Positions 17,997 through 26,891 of a stretch of 64,000 nucleotides of DNA are shown here, piece after piece (position 1 is the stretch's first letter; the number at the start of each line of letters is the position of its first letter). Made by a program: the position numbers and the translations under genes. The stretch is taken from contig JAJDDB010000004.1 in the NCBI GenBank assembly GCA_029260575.1, positions 1 to 64,000 on the forward strand. Direction: 5' to 3'. This DNA comes from Phycisphaerales bacterium (GTDB lineage: Bacteria > Planctomycetota > Phycisphaerae > Phycisphaerales > SM1A02). The notes under the pieces are model-generated. The model worked only from the letters and a program-made list of their open reading frames with translations. It made no database searches and was not told the origin of the DNA.

Positions 17997-18544
17997 ACAT
18001 CGACGAAGCACGAGCGCTGATGCACGAATGGACGAAGAGCAAAGCACTGCGCGTGCATATGGAATGTGTTGCAGCGTGCATGGCGGCGTATGCGGACATA
18101 CACGCGCCTGATGACAAAGATCGTTGGATCATTGCTGGATTGCTGCACGATTTTGATTACGAGAAGCACCCAACACTTGATCAGCATCCGCAGGATGGTG
18201 TGGCGTGGTTGCGCGCAAACATCGATCTGGATGACGACGTGCTGAACACGATTCTTGCCCATGCCCCGCATACTGGTGAGCCGCGTGACACGCCGATGAA
18301 GAAGAGCATCTTTGCAGTGGATGAACTGGCGGGGTTCATTGTGGCGTGTGCGAAGGTTCGGCCCAACGGCATCAGCGACATGCAGGCCAAGAGCGTGAAG
18401 AAGAAGCTCAAAGACAAGGCATTTGCAGCAGCAGTGTCGCGAGAAGATATTCGGCAGGGGATTGAAGAACTAGGCGTCGATCCGACGGAACACATCCAGC
18501 GGTGTATTGATGCGATTAAGGATGCCGAAATCAATCTTGATTGA
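17993..18544 (+). CDS. HD-domain hydrolase (HDIG-type)
   Basis: A 183-aa HD-superfamily protein. LRVHMECVAACM contains the first His, GLLHDFDYEKHP is the HD pair, and ILAHAPHTGEP contributes the later His ligands. This arrangement is that of small HDIG metal-dependent phosphohydrolases. Substrate (nucleotide or other phosphoester) is unknown. It is translationally coupled to the upstream zinc-ribbon membrane protein (ATGA overlap). Intergenic 18545-18817 downstream holds nothing recognisable. Confidence 0.85.
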   Translation: MNIDEARALMHEWTKSKALRVHMECVAACMAAYADIHAPDDKDRWIIAGLLHDFDYEKHPTLDQHPQDGVAWLRANIDLDDDVLNTILAHAPHTGEPRDTPMKKSIFAVDELAGFIVACAKVRPNGISDMQAKSVKKKLKDKAFAAAVSREDIRQGIEELGVDPTEHIQRCIDAIKDAEINLD

Positions 18545-18817
18545 TCACACCATAACTCGCCCGATACTGTGATCGAATATTTTTGCGAGAGGTGTGACAT
18601 CCGCCTGTCACTGTGAATCCAATGAGCGTCATTCATTCCGATAGCCTTGCCTGAGCCAAGGTGGGGCGCGTTGTAGGGCCAGGGCATTCGGCCGAACAAT
18701 CAGTTTTTGCATGCGAACGCTTGATTCGCTGTCGGCGCGACCGCCTCGTTCCAAGCGATCCGTTATCGGTGTATCAGCGTGATTGTGATGCAAAGAACGA
18801 ATAGCGAGGTGGCACAA

Positions 18818-19222
18818 ATGGCGTACATTCGGAATCTAAAGTTGGAAATCAGCAAGGTTGACAATGCGAAGCAAAGACGGGTGACGGTGACGTACGAAGT
18901 CTGTTTCACGGATTGTGAAACATCTGCGGGTTCGACGTTCAACGAGAAAGTCACGCTTCGCGGTGATGATCCGGTCTGGGATGACCATCTGATCACATTG
19001 CACGGCTCGTGCATTCGGGCGCAGAAGGGGTGCATTGATCGTCGGTTCTCTCGAATCGTTTCGACGAGTGTGCTTGATGAGGATGCAGATACGATTATCT
19101 TCGGGTGGGTGATCAGTGGCCGCGATGAGGTGTATGCCCGGGTACGGCTCACACCGTTCGAACCAAGCGGTGATTCTGAGCGCTCCAATACCGTCAAAGC
19201 ACATTTTGGTCCGGCGGGTTGA
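18818..19222 (+). CDS. Hypothetical small beta-rich protein
   Basis: A 134-aa protein with no family I recognise. ATG 18818 is preferred because AGGTGG lies about 6 nt upstream and the product MAYIRNLKLEISKVDN begins with a regular beta strand pattern. Alternating hydrophobic residues throughout (RRVTVTYEVCFTDCE, DADTIIFGWVISGRD, EVYARVRLTPF) suggest an all-beta fold. Four Cys are present, two of them close together in CFTDC. There is no signal peptide. It lies alone between the HD operon and a terminator facing dinB. Confidence 0.55.
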   Translation: MAYIRNLKLEISKVDNAKQRRVTVTYEVCFTDCETSAGSTFNEKVTLRGDDPVWDDHLITLHGSCIRAQKGCIDRRFSRIVSTSVLDEDADTIIFGWVISGRDEVYARVRLTPFEPSGDSERSNTVKAHFGPAG

Positions 19223-19254
19223 TCAATTTCTCCATGGACCGCAACTTCGAAAAG

Positions 19255-19281
19255 CCGTCGGTAATAATCCGGCGGTTTTTT
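19255..19281 (+). terminator. Rho-independent terminator
   Basis: A 7-bp stem with one G-U pair (19255-19261 with 19269-19275), a loop of seven nt, and six T. It lies 32 nt after the stop of the gene at 18818 and before the convergent end of dinB. Confidence 0.75.
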
Positions 19282-19318
19282 GTGTCGCCTGTCACGCATG
19301 AAAGATTTCTGGTGATAA

Positions 19319-20536
19319 CTACAAATCATGTCTCGGGTCCGGCACACTTCGAAAGGCGATGCGCAGCGGGGCGCTGTCGCGGGCGTCGTGCATGGTGGCG
19401 GGGTATACCACGTTGCGGCCATATTTCACATTTAACTGATCGATGGCAGCGCACAGCTTCATTCGCCGGCGTTGCTGCGGGAACAGCGGCTGTGTGACGC
19501 AGTGCTCAGCAGTGAGGTGATGCAGAGTTACGCCCACGCATTGCGGCAGCTTATCGGGGCGGCGCTGCCACAAACGCGTCAGAGCCTGGATCATCTCCAG
19601 CGTGTCCTGCGTGTCGTTGAGTCGTGTCCATGCTGACCATCCGGGTTGATGGTTGTGACGAATATGAAGCGTGAGTCGGCCGGCCCAATAGCGCAGTCGG
19701 CGCGCGCGAGCGGCGGCTTTGTGCAGCAGGCGCGTCGCGACGGCGTGAGCGTCAACATCATTGCGCAGTTTCGGCGGAAGTACATGTTGATGTCCAATGG
19801 AGCGACGGTGTGTGGGTGCATCAGTAGTCTGCTCACCGCGCAGCCGACGATACCAATACCGTCCGAGTACACTGTGGAAAAGTCGCACCATTTCCATTTC
19901 GTTCAACGCGCACAATTCTTCAACAGTGTAAATCCCCAGACTGTTAAGGCGACGTTGTGTTCGCGATGCAATACCGGGCAGATCAGTCAGCTTCAATGAA
20001 AAAAGTCGTTGTGGAAGTTCGTGAGAACGGATCACCACCAGACCGTCGGGTTTGTGTAAGTTGGTGGCAAGCTTGGCCAGAAATTGGTTGGGTGCGATAC
20101 CGATCGAGCAGCGGACGTACTCGCCAATCCATTCGGTAATCGTCCGTTTGATGTTATGGGCAATCTCTACAGCGCGCACTTCCTGGCACTCAACCCCCAA
20201 CAGACGGGCGGACATCTCATCAATCGAGTGAATCGCCTCCACGGGAATGCATGTGTCAACTGCTGCGATGATGCGGTGATGGAAGTCGATGTATCGTTCA
20301 TGCCGGGCTTCGACGATGCGAAGCTTCGGACACAGGCGTTTCGCTTCTTTGACATTCGTTCCGGTTCTGATCCCAAATGCCTTGGCCTCGTAGCTGGCAG
20401 CAATGCAGCAGGTGGCATCGCTCATAAGCGGCACAACTGCCACCGGGTGGTCGCGCAGTTCCGGTCGCAGCTGCTGCTCCACCGAGGCGAAATAGCTGTT
20501 GAGATCGAGAAACAGGGTGATGAGGTGGTTAGACAT
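19319..20536 (-). CDS. dinB: Y-family DNA polymerase IV (DinB-like)
   Basis: A 405-aa translesion polymerase. ITLFLDLNSYFASVEQQ holds the first catalytic Asp, and SIDEMSARL (S-[IL]-D-E) holds the second Asp/Glu pair. ASYEAKAFGIRTGTNVKEA is the finger region, RCSIGIAPNQFLAKLAT the following palm motif, and LTDLPGIASRTQRRL the thumb helix-hairpin-helix. No beta-clamp motif is obvious at the C-terminus. ATG 20536 is chosen over the TTG at 20557, because that TTG lies within the -10 element of the proposed promoter. The gene probably belongs to the SOS response (see the operator entry). It lies downstream of dxs in the same direction but has its own promoter. Confidence 0.93.
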   Translation of the reverse strand: MSNHLITLFLDLNSYFASVEQQLRPELRDHPVAVVPLMSDATCCIAASYEAKAFGIRTGTNVKEAKRLCPKLRIVEARHERYIDFHHRIIAAVDTCIPVEAIHSIDEMSARLLGVECQEVRAVEIAHNIKRTITEWIGEYVRCSIGIAPNQFLAKLATNLHKPDGLVVIRSHELPQRLFSLKLTDLPGIASRTQRRLNSLGIYTVEELCALNEMEMVRLFHSVLGRYWYRRLRGEQTTDAPTHRRSIGHQHVLPPKLRNDVDAHAVATRLLHKAAARARRLRYWAGRLTLHIRHNHQPGWSAWTRLNDTQDTLEMIQALTRLWQRRPDKLPQCVGVTLHHLTAEHCVTQPLFPQQRRRMKLCAAIDQLNVKYGRNVVYPATMHDARDSAPLRIAFRSVPDPRHDL

Positions 20537-20551
20537 CTGAGATTGACTACC

Positions 20552-20585
20552 GAACAAATATCGAACACAGTTGAGATTGTGTCAA
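20552..20585 (-). promoter_or_regulatory. dinB promoter overlapped by a LexA-like GTTC-N7-GTTC repeat
   Basis: On the minus strand TTGACA (20585-20580) is followed, after exactly 17 nt, by GATATT (20562-20557), a good -35 and a 4/6 -10. The direct repeat GTTC-N7-GTTC (20566-20552) straddles the -10. That spacing and half-site equal the LexA operator known in Alphaproteobacteria. The expected transcript start near 20550 leaves a leader of about 14 nt before ATG 20536. The inference is repression by a LexA-type protein occluding the -10. Confidence 0.7.
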
Positions 20586-20757
20586 CGAAAAAGTTCTTTG
20601 TGCGCGCATCACGAACACAATGATGCTGTGATGCGATTGTTGCGCAAGAGGATCGCATGGCAGCAGTTACGTGTCGTAAGAGACATGCTGTCGTTTACAG
20701 TTTTATCTGCTTGGCGTCTGAAGCCGCCGAGCCACTCTCGTGGTGATTGGGGTGGCG

Positions 20758-22767
20758 TTATCGCGAGGTGATAGTCGCAGGTGTATTTGTGTCGGTCAGG
20801 GTTTCGATGACCGGCTTCGAGCCCGTAGATCGATCCACAACCTCGCGTACAGTTCGCGCGATCGAGGCCGCATTGATACCGGCTTCTTCGAGCTGGCCGG
20901 GGCGCGAGCCCTGGTAGATCCAGTGCGTTGAAGGGATCGCCAAGCGTGTGACGAGTCGAGTATCAAGACCGTGTTCGTTGCACGTATCTATCACGCAGGA
21001 ACCGAATCCGCCTTCACGGCCATGGTCTTCAACGGTGATGATCGGGATAGTGCGCTCGATCAATTCGCGCAGCAATTCGATGTCAACCGGTTTGGCGAAG
21101 CGCGCATCGTAGAGGTTGACCTTGTACTCGCTGTCGAGCGTGTCGATCGCAGCGGCGCCTTCAATCACCATCGTGCCATAGGCAAGGATTGCAGCATCGG
21201 GAGCATCGTGTTCGATGAGCGAACGGGCCTTGCCGAGTTCGAACGGCGGGCAGTTTTCCTTCGTGAATCGATCGCTGACACTGTCGCGTGGATAACGAAC
21301 CGCACTGATTCCTGCGTCATACGTGCGCATGAATTCAAGTGATGCACGCAGGCTCGGTTCGTCCATTGCCGCCATGAGCACCGCATCGGGGAAGACACGA
21401 AGTATGGACACATCACAGAAGCCGTGATGCACAGCGCCATCGCCGCCGACGAGACCTGCGCGATCGAGACAGAGGCGCACCGGCAGTCCCTGCAAGGCTG
21501 CTTCCTGGAATGCCTGGTCGAAGGCTCGCTGCACGAATGTCGAATACACCGCAAAGAACGGTTTCCAGCCGGTCTTGGCGAGGCCGGCCATCATGTCCAT
21601 GGCATGGCTCTCGCAGATGCCTGTGTCCCATGTGCGTTCGGGAAACTTCGGGAGGACCTGCGCGATGCCGGTGCCGTCGGGCATGGCTGCGGTGGCGGCG
21701 ACGACTTTGTCATCGCGATTCATGACATCAATTAGCGCATCAGCAAAAGCACTTGTGAAGCTGCGCCCGCTGGATTTCAATTCAACGCGGCAGGACTGAC
21801 TCTTGAGTTCGGTACCGTTGGTAATGCTGAATGGCTTAGGTGAGTGAAACGTCGTTGCATCACCTTCGGAGAAATTGAACCCCTTGCCCTTGACGGTGTG
21901 TACGTGCAGAACCAACGGACGATCGAAGTCCTTCACCTCGACCAGCATGTCGACGAGCGAACGAATGTCGTGACCATCAATCGGACCGACGGTGAGCAGG
22001 CCGAACTTCTCGAACCATGCATCTTCCGCAAGCGCGTCCTTGGCGATCTCACCCATGCGGTGATACATCTCCTCGATGATCGATTTGCCCGGCAGATGCG
22101 AAACAACATCACGGGCAGCGCGTTTCATATTTCGGAACGATGAACTGACGCGCAGCCGGTCGAGATACTGCGCAACTGCGCCTTGGGGTTTGGCAATGGA
22201 CATACCGTTGTCGTTGAGCACGACGAGCAGTTGCCGTTTGAGCGTGCCAGCGTTGTTGAGGCCTTCCATGGCAACGCCGTTGACAATGCTGGCGTCACCG
22301 ACGAGGGCAACAACGCGCCGACCATCGGGATTTGCCTTGGGGTCGAAACTCTCGTTCTTCAGCAGGTCACCTCGCGCCATACCAACTGCGGTGGAAACAG
22401 CAGTGCCAGCATGACCGACGGCAAAGAGGTCGTAATCGGATTCACGCGGGTCAGGGAAGCCGGCCATGCCGTTGCGCTGCCGCAGTGTGCTGAGCATGGG
22501 GAATCGGCCTGTGAGCAGCTTGTGCGGATAGCACTGGTGACCGACGTCAAAGAGCAGGCGATCGTGGCCGAAGTCAAAGACGTAGTGCAGGGCGATTGTG
22601 AGTTCGACCACGCCGAGGTTGGGCGCGAAGTGTCCACCTGTCTTCATAATCTGATCGCAGATGGCGTCGCGAATCTCATCTGCGACAGCTGGCAGCTTGT
22701 CGATCGGAAGAGCCTTGAGATCGGCGGGCGAATTGATCGTCGGCAGCAGGTCGTACGTTCGTGACAT
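20758..22767 (-). CDS. dxs: 1-deoxy-D-xylulose-5-phosphate synthase
   Basis: A 669-aa full-length DXS, the first enzyme of the MEP pathway, condensing pyruvate and glyceraldehyde 3-phosphate with thiamine diphosphate. The thiamine-binding motif is GDASIVNGVAMEGLNNAG. Other family marks are KTGGHFAPNLGVVELTIAL, FDVGHQCYPHKLLTGR and GPIDGHDI. The transketolase pyrimidine domain is also present (CLDRAGLVGGDGAVHHG). The C-terminal transketolase domain is complete. It follows the polyprenyl synthetase gene by 89 nt on the same strand, so precursor supply and prenyl chain synthesis are probably cotranscribed. Confidence 0.95.
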   Translation of the reverse strand: MSRTYDLLPTINSPADLKALPIDKLPAVADEIRDAICDQIMKTGGHFAPNLGVVELTIALHYVFDFGHDRLLFDVGHQCYPHKLLTGRFPMLSTLRQRNGMAGFPDPRESDYDLFAVGHAGTAVSTAVGMARGDLLKNESFDPKANPDGRRVVALVGDASIVNGVAMEGLNNAGTLKRQLLVVLNDNGMSIAKPQGAVAQYLDRLRVSSSFRNMKRAARDVVSHLPGKSIIEEMYHRMGEIAKDALAEDAWFEKFGLLTVGPIDGHDIRSLVDMLVEVKDFDRPLVLHVHTVKGKGFNFSEGDATTFHSPKPFSITNGTELKSQSCRVELKSSGRSFTSAFADALIDVMNRDDKVVAATAAMPDGTGIAQVLPKFPERTWDTGICESHAMDMMAGLAKTGWKPFFAVYSTFVQRAFDQAFQEAALQGLPVRLCLDRAGLVGGDGAVHHGFCDVSILRVFPDAVLMAAMDEPSLRASLEFMRTYDAGISAVRYPRDSVSDRFTKENCPPFELGKARSLIEHDAPDAAILAYGTMVIEGAAAIDTLDSEYKVNLYDARFAKPVDIELLRELIERTIPIITVEDHGREGGFGSCVIDTCNEHGLDTRLVTRLAIPSTHWIYQGSRPGQLEEAGINAASIARTVREVVDRSTGSKPVIETLTDTNTPATITSR

Positions 22768-22856
22768 AGTCTGGCTTTCTCAGCAGGTGCGATCGGTTGC
22801 GCCCGGAATCAATGTCGTTTTGTCAAGAGTCGAGTGTGTAACAGGGTGTGCTTCAG

Positions 22857-23759
22857 TCATCGGGTTCGCACGGCTAGATAGTCGCACAATTGCGCCAAAT
22901 CGCCAGCCGGCTCACCCAACTGCGTGAGGGCATTGCGAGCGGACGCGTGAAGTGTACGGATAGCCTCGCCCGATCGTTCGATTCCAAGCAGGCCTGGGTA
23001 TGTCAATTTTCCGGCAGAGGCGTCTTTGCCTGTGGCCTTTCCAGCATGTTCGGCAGTCTGGGTAAGGTCCACGAGATCATCAACAATCTGGAACATCAAT
23101 CCGATTGCCTCGCCGTATTTCGAAAGTGCTTCAAGCTGCGCTGGATCAGCATGTCCGCAAAGCGCGCCCATTCGGCAGGCAGCGCGCAGCAAGGCGCCGG
23201 TCTTGTTGGTGTGAATGAGTTGTATTTTCTGCTCGTCGTCGAGATTGTCGGGAAGACCGCCGAGTGTGTCGTAGACCTGGCCTGCGATCATGCAGGTTGT
23301 GGCGTGGGCGAGTTCCATGGTGAGTTGCCCGGGGGCCACGCCCGCCTGTTCGGCTTCGGCAATCAACTCAAATGCCAAAGCCATCATTGCGTCGCCAGCC
23401 AGAATCGCCATGGCTTCACCAGCCTGCACGTGCAGCGTCGGCTGTCCCCTGCGAAGCATGTCATCGTCCATAGCGGGAAGATCATCGTGCACGAGTGAGA
23501 AGGTGTGTATGAGTTCCATTGCCGCAGCAGGGCCGAGCGCACGAGCAGTGTCACCGCCGACAGCTTGGCAGCACAGCAGCGTCAGGGCCGGCCGGAGCCG
23601 CTTGCCGGATGAAAGAACGGAATACCGCAGCGCGTTTGCGAGATTTTCGGGCAGTCCAGCAGAGTCGATTCGACTGCGGATGAACCGATCGGTCTGCTCG
23701 GCAGCGGTTTCAATTGCTGCGGGCGGCTGCGTCTTCACGTTGGTCAATGTTTCATGCAC
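22857..23759 (-). CDS. ispA: Polyprenyl (farnesyl/geranylgeranyl-type) diphosphate synthase
   Basis: A 300-aa trans-isoprenyl diphosphate synthase. The first Asp-rich motif is in LVHDDLPAMDDDMLRRGQPT, with the two-residue insertion typical of bacterial type FPP synthases; the second is QIVDDLVDLTQ. GKRLRPALTLLCC is the substrate-binding Lys/Arg region. Product chain length cannot be fixed from sequence alone; farnesyl or geranylgeranyl diphosphate is likely. It is first in a minus-strand pair with dxs and is divergent from the TolQ/MotA-type gene (78 nt between starts). Confidence 0.88.
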   Translation of the reverse strand: MHETLTNVKTQPPAAIETAAEQTDRFIRSRIDSAGLPENLANALRYSVLSSGKRLRPALTLLCCQAVGGDTARALGPAAAMELIHTFSLVHDDLPAMDDDMLRRGQPTLHVQAGEAMAILAGDAMMALAFELIAEAEQAGVAPGQLTMELAHATTCMIAGQVYDTLGGLPDNLDDEQKIQLIHTNKTGALLRAACRMGALCGHADPAQLEALSKYGEAIGLMFQIVDDLVDLTQTAEHAGKATGKDASAGKLTYPGLLGIERSGEAIRTLHASARNALTQLGEPAGDLAQLCDYLAVRTR

Positions 23760-23837
23760 GGGATGTGATTGTACCGCACTACAGGCGGCAGAAGGGGATT
23801 GGGGGCCGCAAGGCGGATCGGCCTATGATGGCAGGCG

Positions 23838-24581
23838 ATGGCTGGACTTGTTGACGACATGGCGATGCTGATCGACCGCGGCGGGTACGTAATGGTGCCG
23901 CTGCTGGCGCTGAGCATCATAAGTCTGGCTCTTATCGCAGAGCGAGCGTGGTTCTGGGCGGCCCTGCACAGCAGTTCGCGGCGCAGTCGCATTGGCTTGT
24001 TGCACGATGCATTGCGACAGGGCAATTCCAGCGGCGCAAGACGGCTGATTGACAACGATCGATCTGTGTACGGAACGCTGGCGCGGCGGATGTTGGACGA
24101 TGGAGCCAGCAACGCGGTCGCATTGGAGCTGGTGGAGTCGCTACGGCCGCGCATCGACCGATTCATGGTCAGTCTGTCGACAATCATTACCGCAGCGCCG
24201 CTGCTGGGGATTCTGGGAACGGTGATAGGCATTATTCGATCGTTCAATCTGCTTGGTGAACAGGCAACGCTGACCGACCCGCGGTTGGTGGCAACGGGTA
24301 TCGCAGAGGCGCTGCTGACCACCGCGCTGGGGTTGGTCGTTGCGCTGGTGACGCTGTTTCCGTACATGATTTATCGGGGGCAGGTAGATCGGGCTGTGGG
24401 GCGGATGGAATCGCTGATCGCTGCTGCCCAAGAAGCTCATGGCAGCGTCAATGTTTCGTCCGGGCATCGCGCGCCAGCAGGCGACGATGAGACGCGTCAT
24501 GACGATGCACGGCCACAAGTGAGAGCCGCGCACGATGGCGGCAGACAATCAGCAGCATTGCCGTCACGAACAAGCCGATGA
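23838..24581 (+). CDS. MotA/TolQ/ExbB-family proton-channel protein
   Basis: A 247-aa inner-membrane protein with the three-helix TolQ/ExbB topology. The first segment is YVMVPLLALSIISLALIAERAW; a cytoplasmic loop of about 90 residues follows; then come two helices, APLLGILGTVIGIIRSF and LLTTALGLVVALVTLFPY, which carry the family's conserved Gly/Thr pattern. It would form the channel with an ExbD/TolR partner, but no such partner is adjacent. The C-terminal 35 residues are charged and low-complexity. Start ATG 23838. Confidence 0.88.
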   Translation: MAGLVDDMAMLIDRGGYVMVPLLALSIISLALIAERAWFWAALHSSSRRSRIGLLHDALRQGNSSGARRLIDNDRSVYGTLARRMLDDGASNAVALELVESLRPRIDRFMVSLSTIITAAPLLGILGTVIGIIRSFNLLGEQATLTDPRLVATGIAEALLTTALGLVVALVTLFPYMIYRGQVDRAVGRMESLIAAAQEAHGSVNVSSGHRAPAGDDETRHDDARPQVRAAHDGGRQSAALPSRTSR

Positions 24582-24623
24582 CGAGAGCATCCAACCGGGG
24601 TTTCAAACGTACAAGGGTTTACC

Positions 24624-25940
24624 ATGCTGACAACGCACTTACGCAGGATTGTCCATACAGTTTTCATCGGGGCGCTTGGTTTTGTGACAGTGTGCAGCGC
24701 GCGTGCTCAAGATACGCCGCAGCCTGTGGAATTGGAGCCGGGCTATCTACGAGTAACCGAAGGTGATGACGGCGTTATGTCGCTGGACATTGCAATCACA
24801 ACGTTTGCTTCCGAAGAGGATGCTGATGCTCCGACGATTACGCTTGTCGGTGTCGCACACTTAGGCGACGGAGAATATTACGCAACACTTCAGGATCTGC
24901 TTGAACAACATGACCTGGTGTTGTACGAGTCGGTGATGCCGGATGGTGTGAATCGCAGCGCATTTGAAAATGATGAACAAAGACAGGCGTACACCCGATC
25001 GGCGTTGACATTTGTGTGGGCACAAGCGATTGCATTTGAAAATACCCGCGGCAGACACCCAAAGTCGCTTCAGGAATTGAGCGAATTTTCCAACAGCCGC
25101 GACAGCCGAACCGGCGACTGGATCGCGCACGCGACCGATGGCTGGGGGCAGCCGCTGCAGTATGACTGCACGGATGACGGTGCCTGCGTGTTGTTCAGCT
25201 ACGGAGCGGATGGAGCAACCGGCGGCGCGGAGTATGACACAGACATATTCAGCTTCGAGCCGGACATTGCTGCTAAGGCTGCGGCGTACGCACAGGCGCC
25301 CGATGATCAACTGCAGGCGCAGCTTGCTGAGGCACTCAATCTGGAATTTCAGCTTGATTCGATCAATTATGCGCGCGACGGCTGGTTGTGCAGCGATATG
25401 ACGATGAACGAATTGAATGATGCGATGACTGCCCGAGGGTTGGATTTCGGTCCGATCAGCAGCACCCTTGCGGGAACGTCGTTGTCAGGCACGATTGTCA
25501 AGGTGCTGCTCGGCATCATGAAGGTTGCCAACGCCATGCTCGACGGCGCTATCGTGGACATGTTCAAAGTGGTCATGATCGAGATGCTTGGCGATGAACA
25601 GATTATGGAACAAGGCCTCGAACAATTCGGCGCGGGGTTTGGTGATGTGATCATCGGCGATCGCAATCAGGTTGTAATGGACGATCTGGAGGCGGTCGTT
25701 GGGGCAGCGGAATACGAGACCATCGCAGTTTTCTACGGTGCAGGCCATCTGCCGGATTTCGAGACCCGTCTGCGCGAGCAGTTGGGCTATGAACCCGTTG
25801 TCAAGCGGTGGGAACCGGCGATTTCTGTTGACCTTGCATCGTCGTCCATTCCCGAACAACAGCTTCGGCAACTGCGATTCATGATTCGCCGTTCGATGCA
25901 ACAAAACATGGCGATGCAGCGCGCCCGACGAAAGAACTGA
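24624..25940 (+). CDS. TraB/GumN-like protein with an inserted GspG pseudopilin-like domain
   Basis: A 438-aa exported protein (signal MLTTHLRRIVHTVFIGALGF). The TraB fold is indicated at both ends: ITLVGVAHLGDGEYY and LVLYESVMPDG near residues 70-110, and IGDRNQVVMDDLEAV...VFYGAGHLPDFETRLRE near the C-terminus (the GAGH and G-H motifs of TraB/PrgY/GumN). Between them, at about residues 142-207, lies a segment with the hallmarks of the type II secretion major pseudopilin GspG globular domain: HPKSLQEL, DGWGQPLQYDC, FSYGADGATGGAEYDTDI. The calcium-site acidic residues of GspG are retained. AAGGG lies about 6 nt before ATG 24624. Function unknown; a membrane or periplasmic hydrolase is suggested by the TraB part. 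Confidence 0.78.
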   Translation: MLTTHLRRIVHTVFIGALGFVTVCSARAQDTPQPVELEPGYLRVTEGDDGVMSLDIAITTFASEEDADAPTITLVGVAHLGDGEYYATLQDLLEQHDLVLYESVMPDGVNRSAFENDEQRQAYTRSALTFVWAQAIAFENTRGRHPKSLQELSEFSNSRDSRTGDWIAHATDGWGQPLQYDCTDDGACVLFSYGADGATGGAEYDTDIFSFEPDIAAKAAAYAQAPDDQLQAQLAEALNLEFQLDSINYARDGWLCSDMTMNELNDAMTARGLDFGPISSTLAGTSLSGTIVKVLLGIMKVANAMLDGAIVDMFKVVMIEMLGDEQIMEQGLEQFGAGFGDVIIGDRNQVVMDDLEAVVGAAEYETIAVFYGAGHLPDFETRLREQLGYEPVVKRWEPAISVDLASSSIPEQQLRQLRFMIRRSMQQNMAMQRARRKN

Positions 25941-25949
25941 AGTTCGACG

Positions 25950-26891
25950 CTATTCGTGATACCAGTCTTCAGAGTCGGCTTCGTCGATCCAGCGGCGCAT
26001 GTCATCGAGTGCCAGCGGTGTTTCCAGATTGACGTGGCCGTCCGCAAAGAGGACAACGACGGCGCCATCGAATCTGCCAAGCGGCGTTGGCGCGTCGCGG
26101 CGAAACACTTCAAACTCGTTGCGGGATGTCGTGCTCCTGCCCCATTGCCTGACATTTGCGAGATACGGCGGATGCACGAGGTGTGTCCCATCGACATCAT
26201 CAAGGGCTTCATGAAAGACGCCGACTGGCAATTGCGCTGCGGTGCAGAACGCGACAATCTGATCTGGACGATCAATTGCAGAAATTGAGCGCGACAACAG
26301 ATTTGCAACGCGGCCACTGGAATCCAATGCGGTCTTGAATCGTGTGAGTGGAACGCGCACTGGATCATCACCGGGCTGGCCGACATTCTGCATTTCGTAA
26401 TAGCCGCCAAGGTAATGGCCGTTGTATCCGAAGGCAGGGTGTTGCGCGATGTCTTCAGCCATATCAGGGTCTGACATGCCGAGCATATCTGGCGTGTCTT
26501 CATCTTTGTAATACCGAATGACGTCATGACTGTAGTCAAGATATTGCAGCAGCCGCCATGTCCACGGGCCGGCGATATTCTCGTCGCCTGCAAGGTACGA
26601 CGGTGCCGGTGGAACCCTACCTCCATCCGGGAACTTGTACGTCACGCGCCAATTTTGTTGTACTGCGGTTTCGAGGTATCCGGGCAGCGCGCTGTCGTTG
26701 TTGGCGTTGGAATATAAATTCCAGGCTACACCCACTTGGCGAATGCGATTCAGTTCTGCGGTTTTCCTGCTGCTCTTGCGTGCGCTGAGTAGCGCAGGCA
26801 TGAGCAGGCCAATCAGAACAGCAATGACGCCGATGACAACCAGCAATTCGATGATGGTGAATCCTCGATGTTGGCGTGTCGAATAGTGCAT
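25950..26891 (-). CDS. Type II secretion/type IV-like pseudopilin, planctomycete prepilin protein
   Basis: A protein of about 313 aa with a class III signal: RGFTIIELLVVIGVIAVLIG, with the Glu at +5 after the prepilin peptidase site. A long variable region and a C-terminal FADGHVNLETPL follow, the last part of the DUF1559-like H-x-DG architecture. These proteins are very numerous in planctomycetes and their roles are mostly unknown. ATG 26891 overlaps the stop of the upstream lipoprotein gene by one nt (TGATG), so the two are translationally coupled. It converges with the TraB-like gene, 9 nt away. Confidence 0.88.
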   Translation of the reverse strand: MHYSTRQHRGFTIIELLVVIGVIAVLIGLLMPALLSARKSSRKTAELNRIRQVGVAWNLYSNANNDSALPGYLETAVQQNWRVTYKFPDGGRVPPAPSYLAGDENIAGPWTWRLLQYLDYSHDVIRYYKDEDTPDMLGMSDPDMAEDIAQHPAFGYNGHYLGGYYEMQNVGQPGDDPVRVPLTRFKTALDSSGRVANLLSRSISAIDRPDQIVAFCTAAQLPVGVFHEALDDVDGTHLVHPPYLANVRQWGRSTTSRNEFEVFRRDAPTPLGRFDGAVVVLFADGHVNLETPLALDDMRRWIDEADSEDWYHE

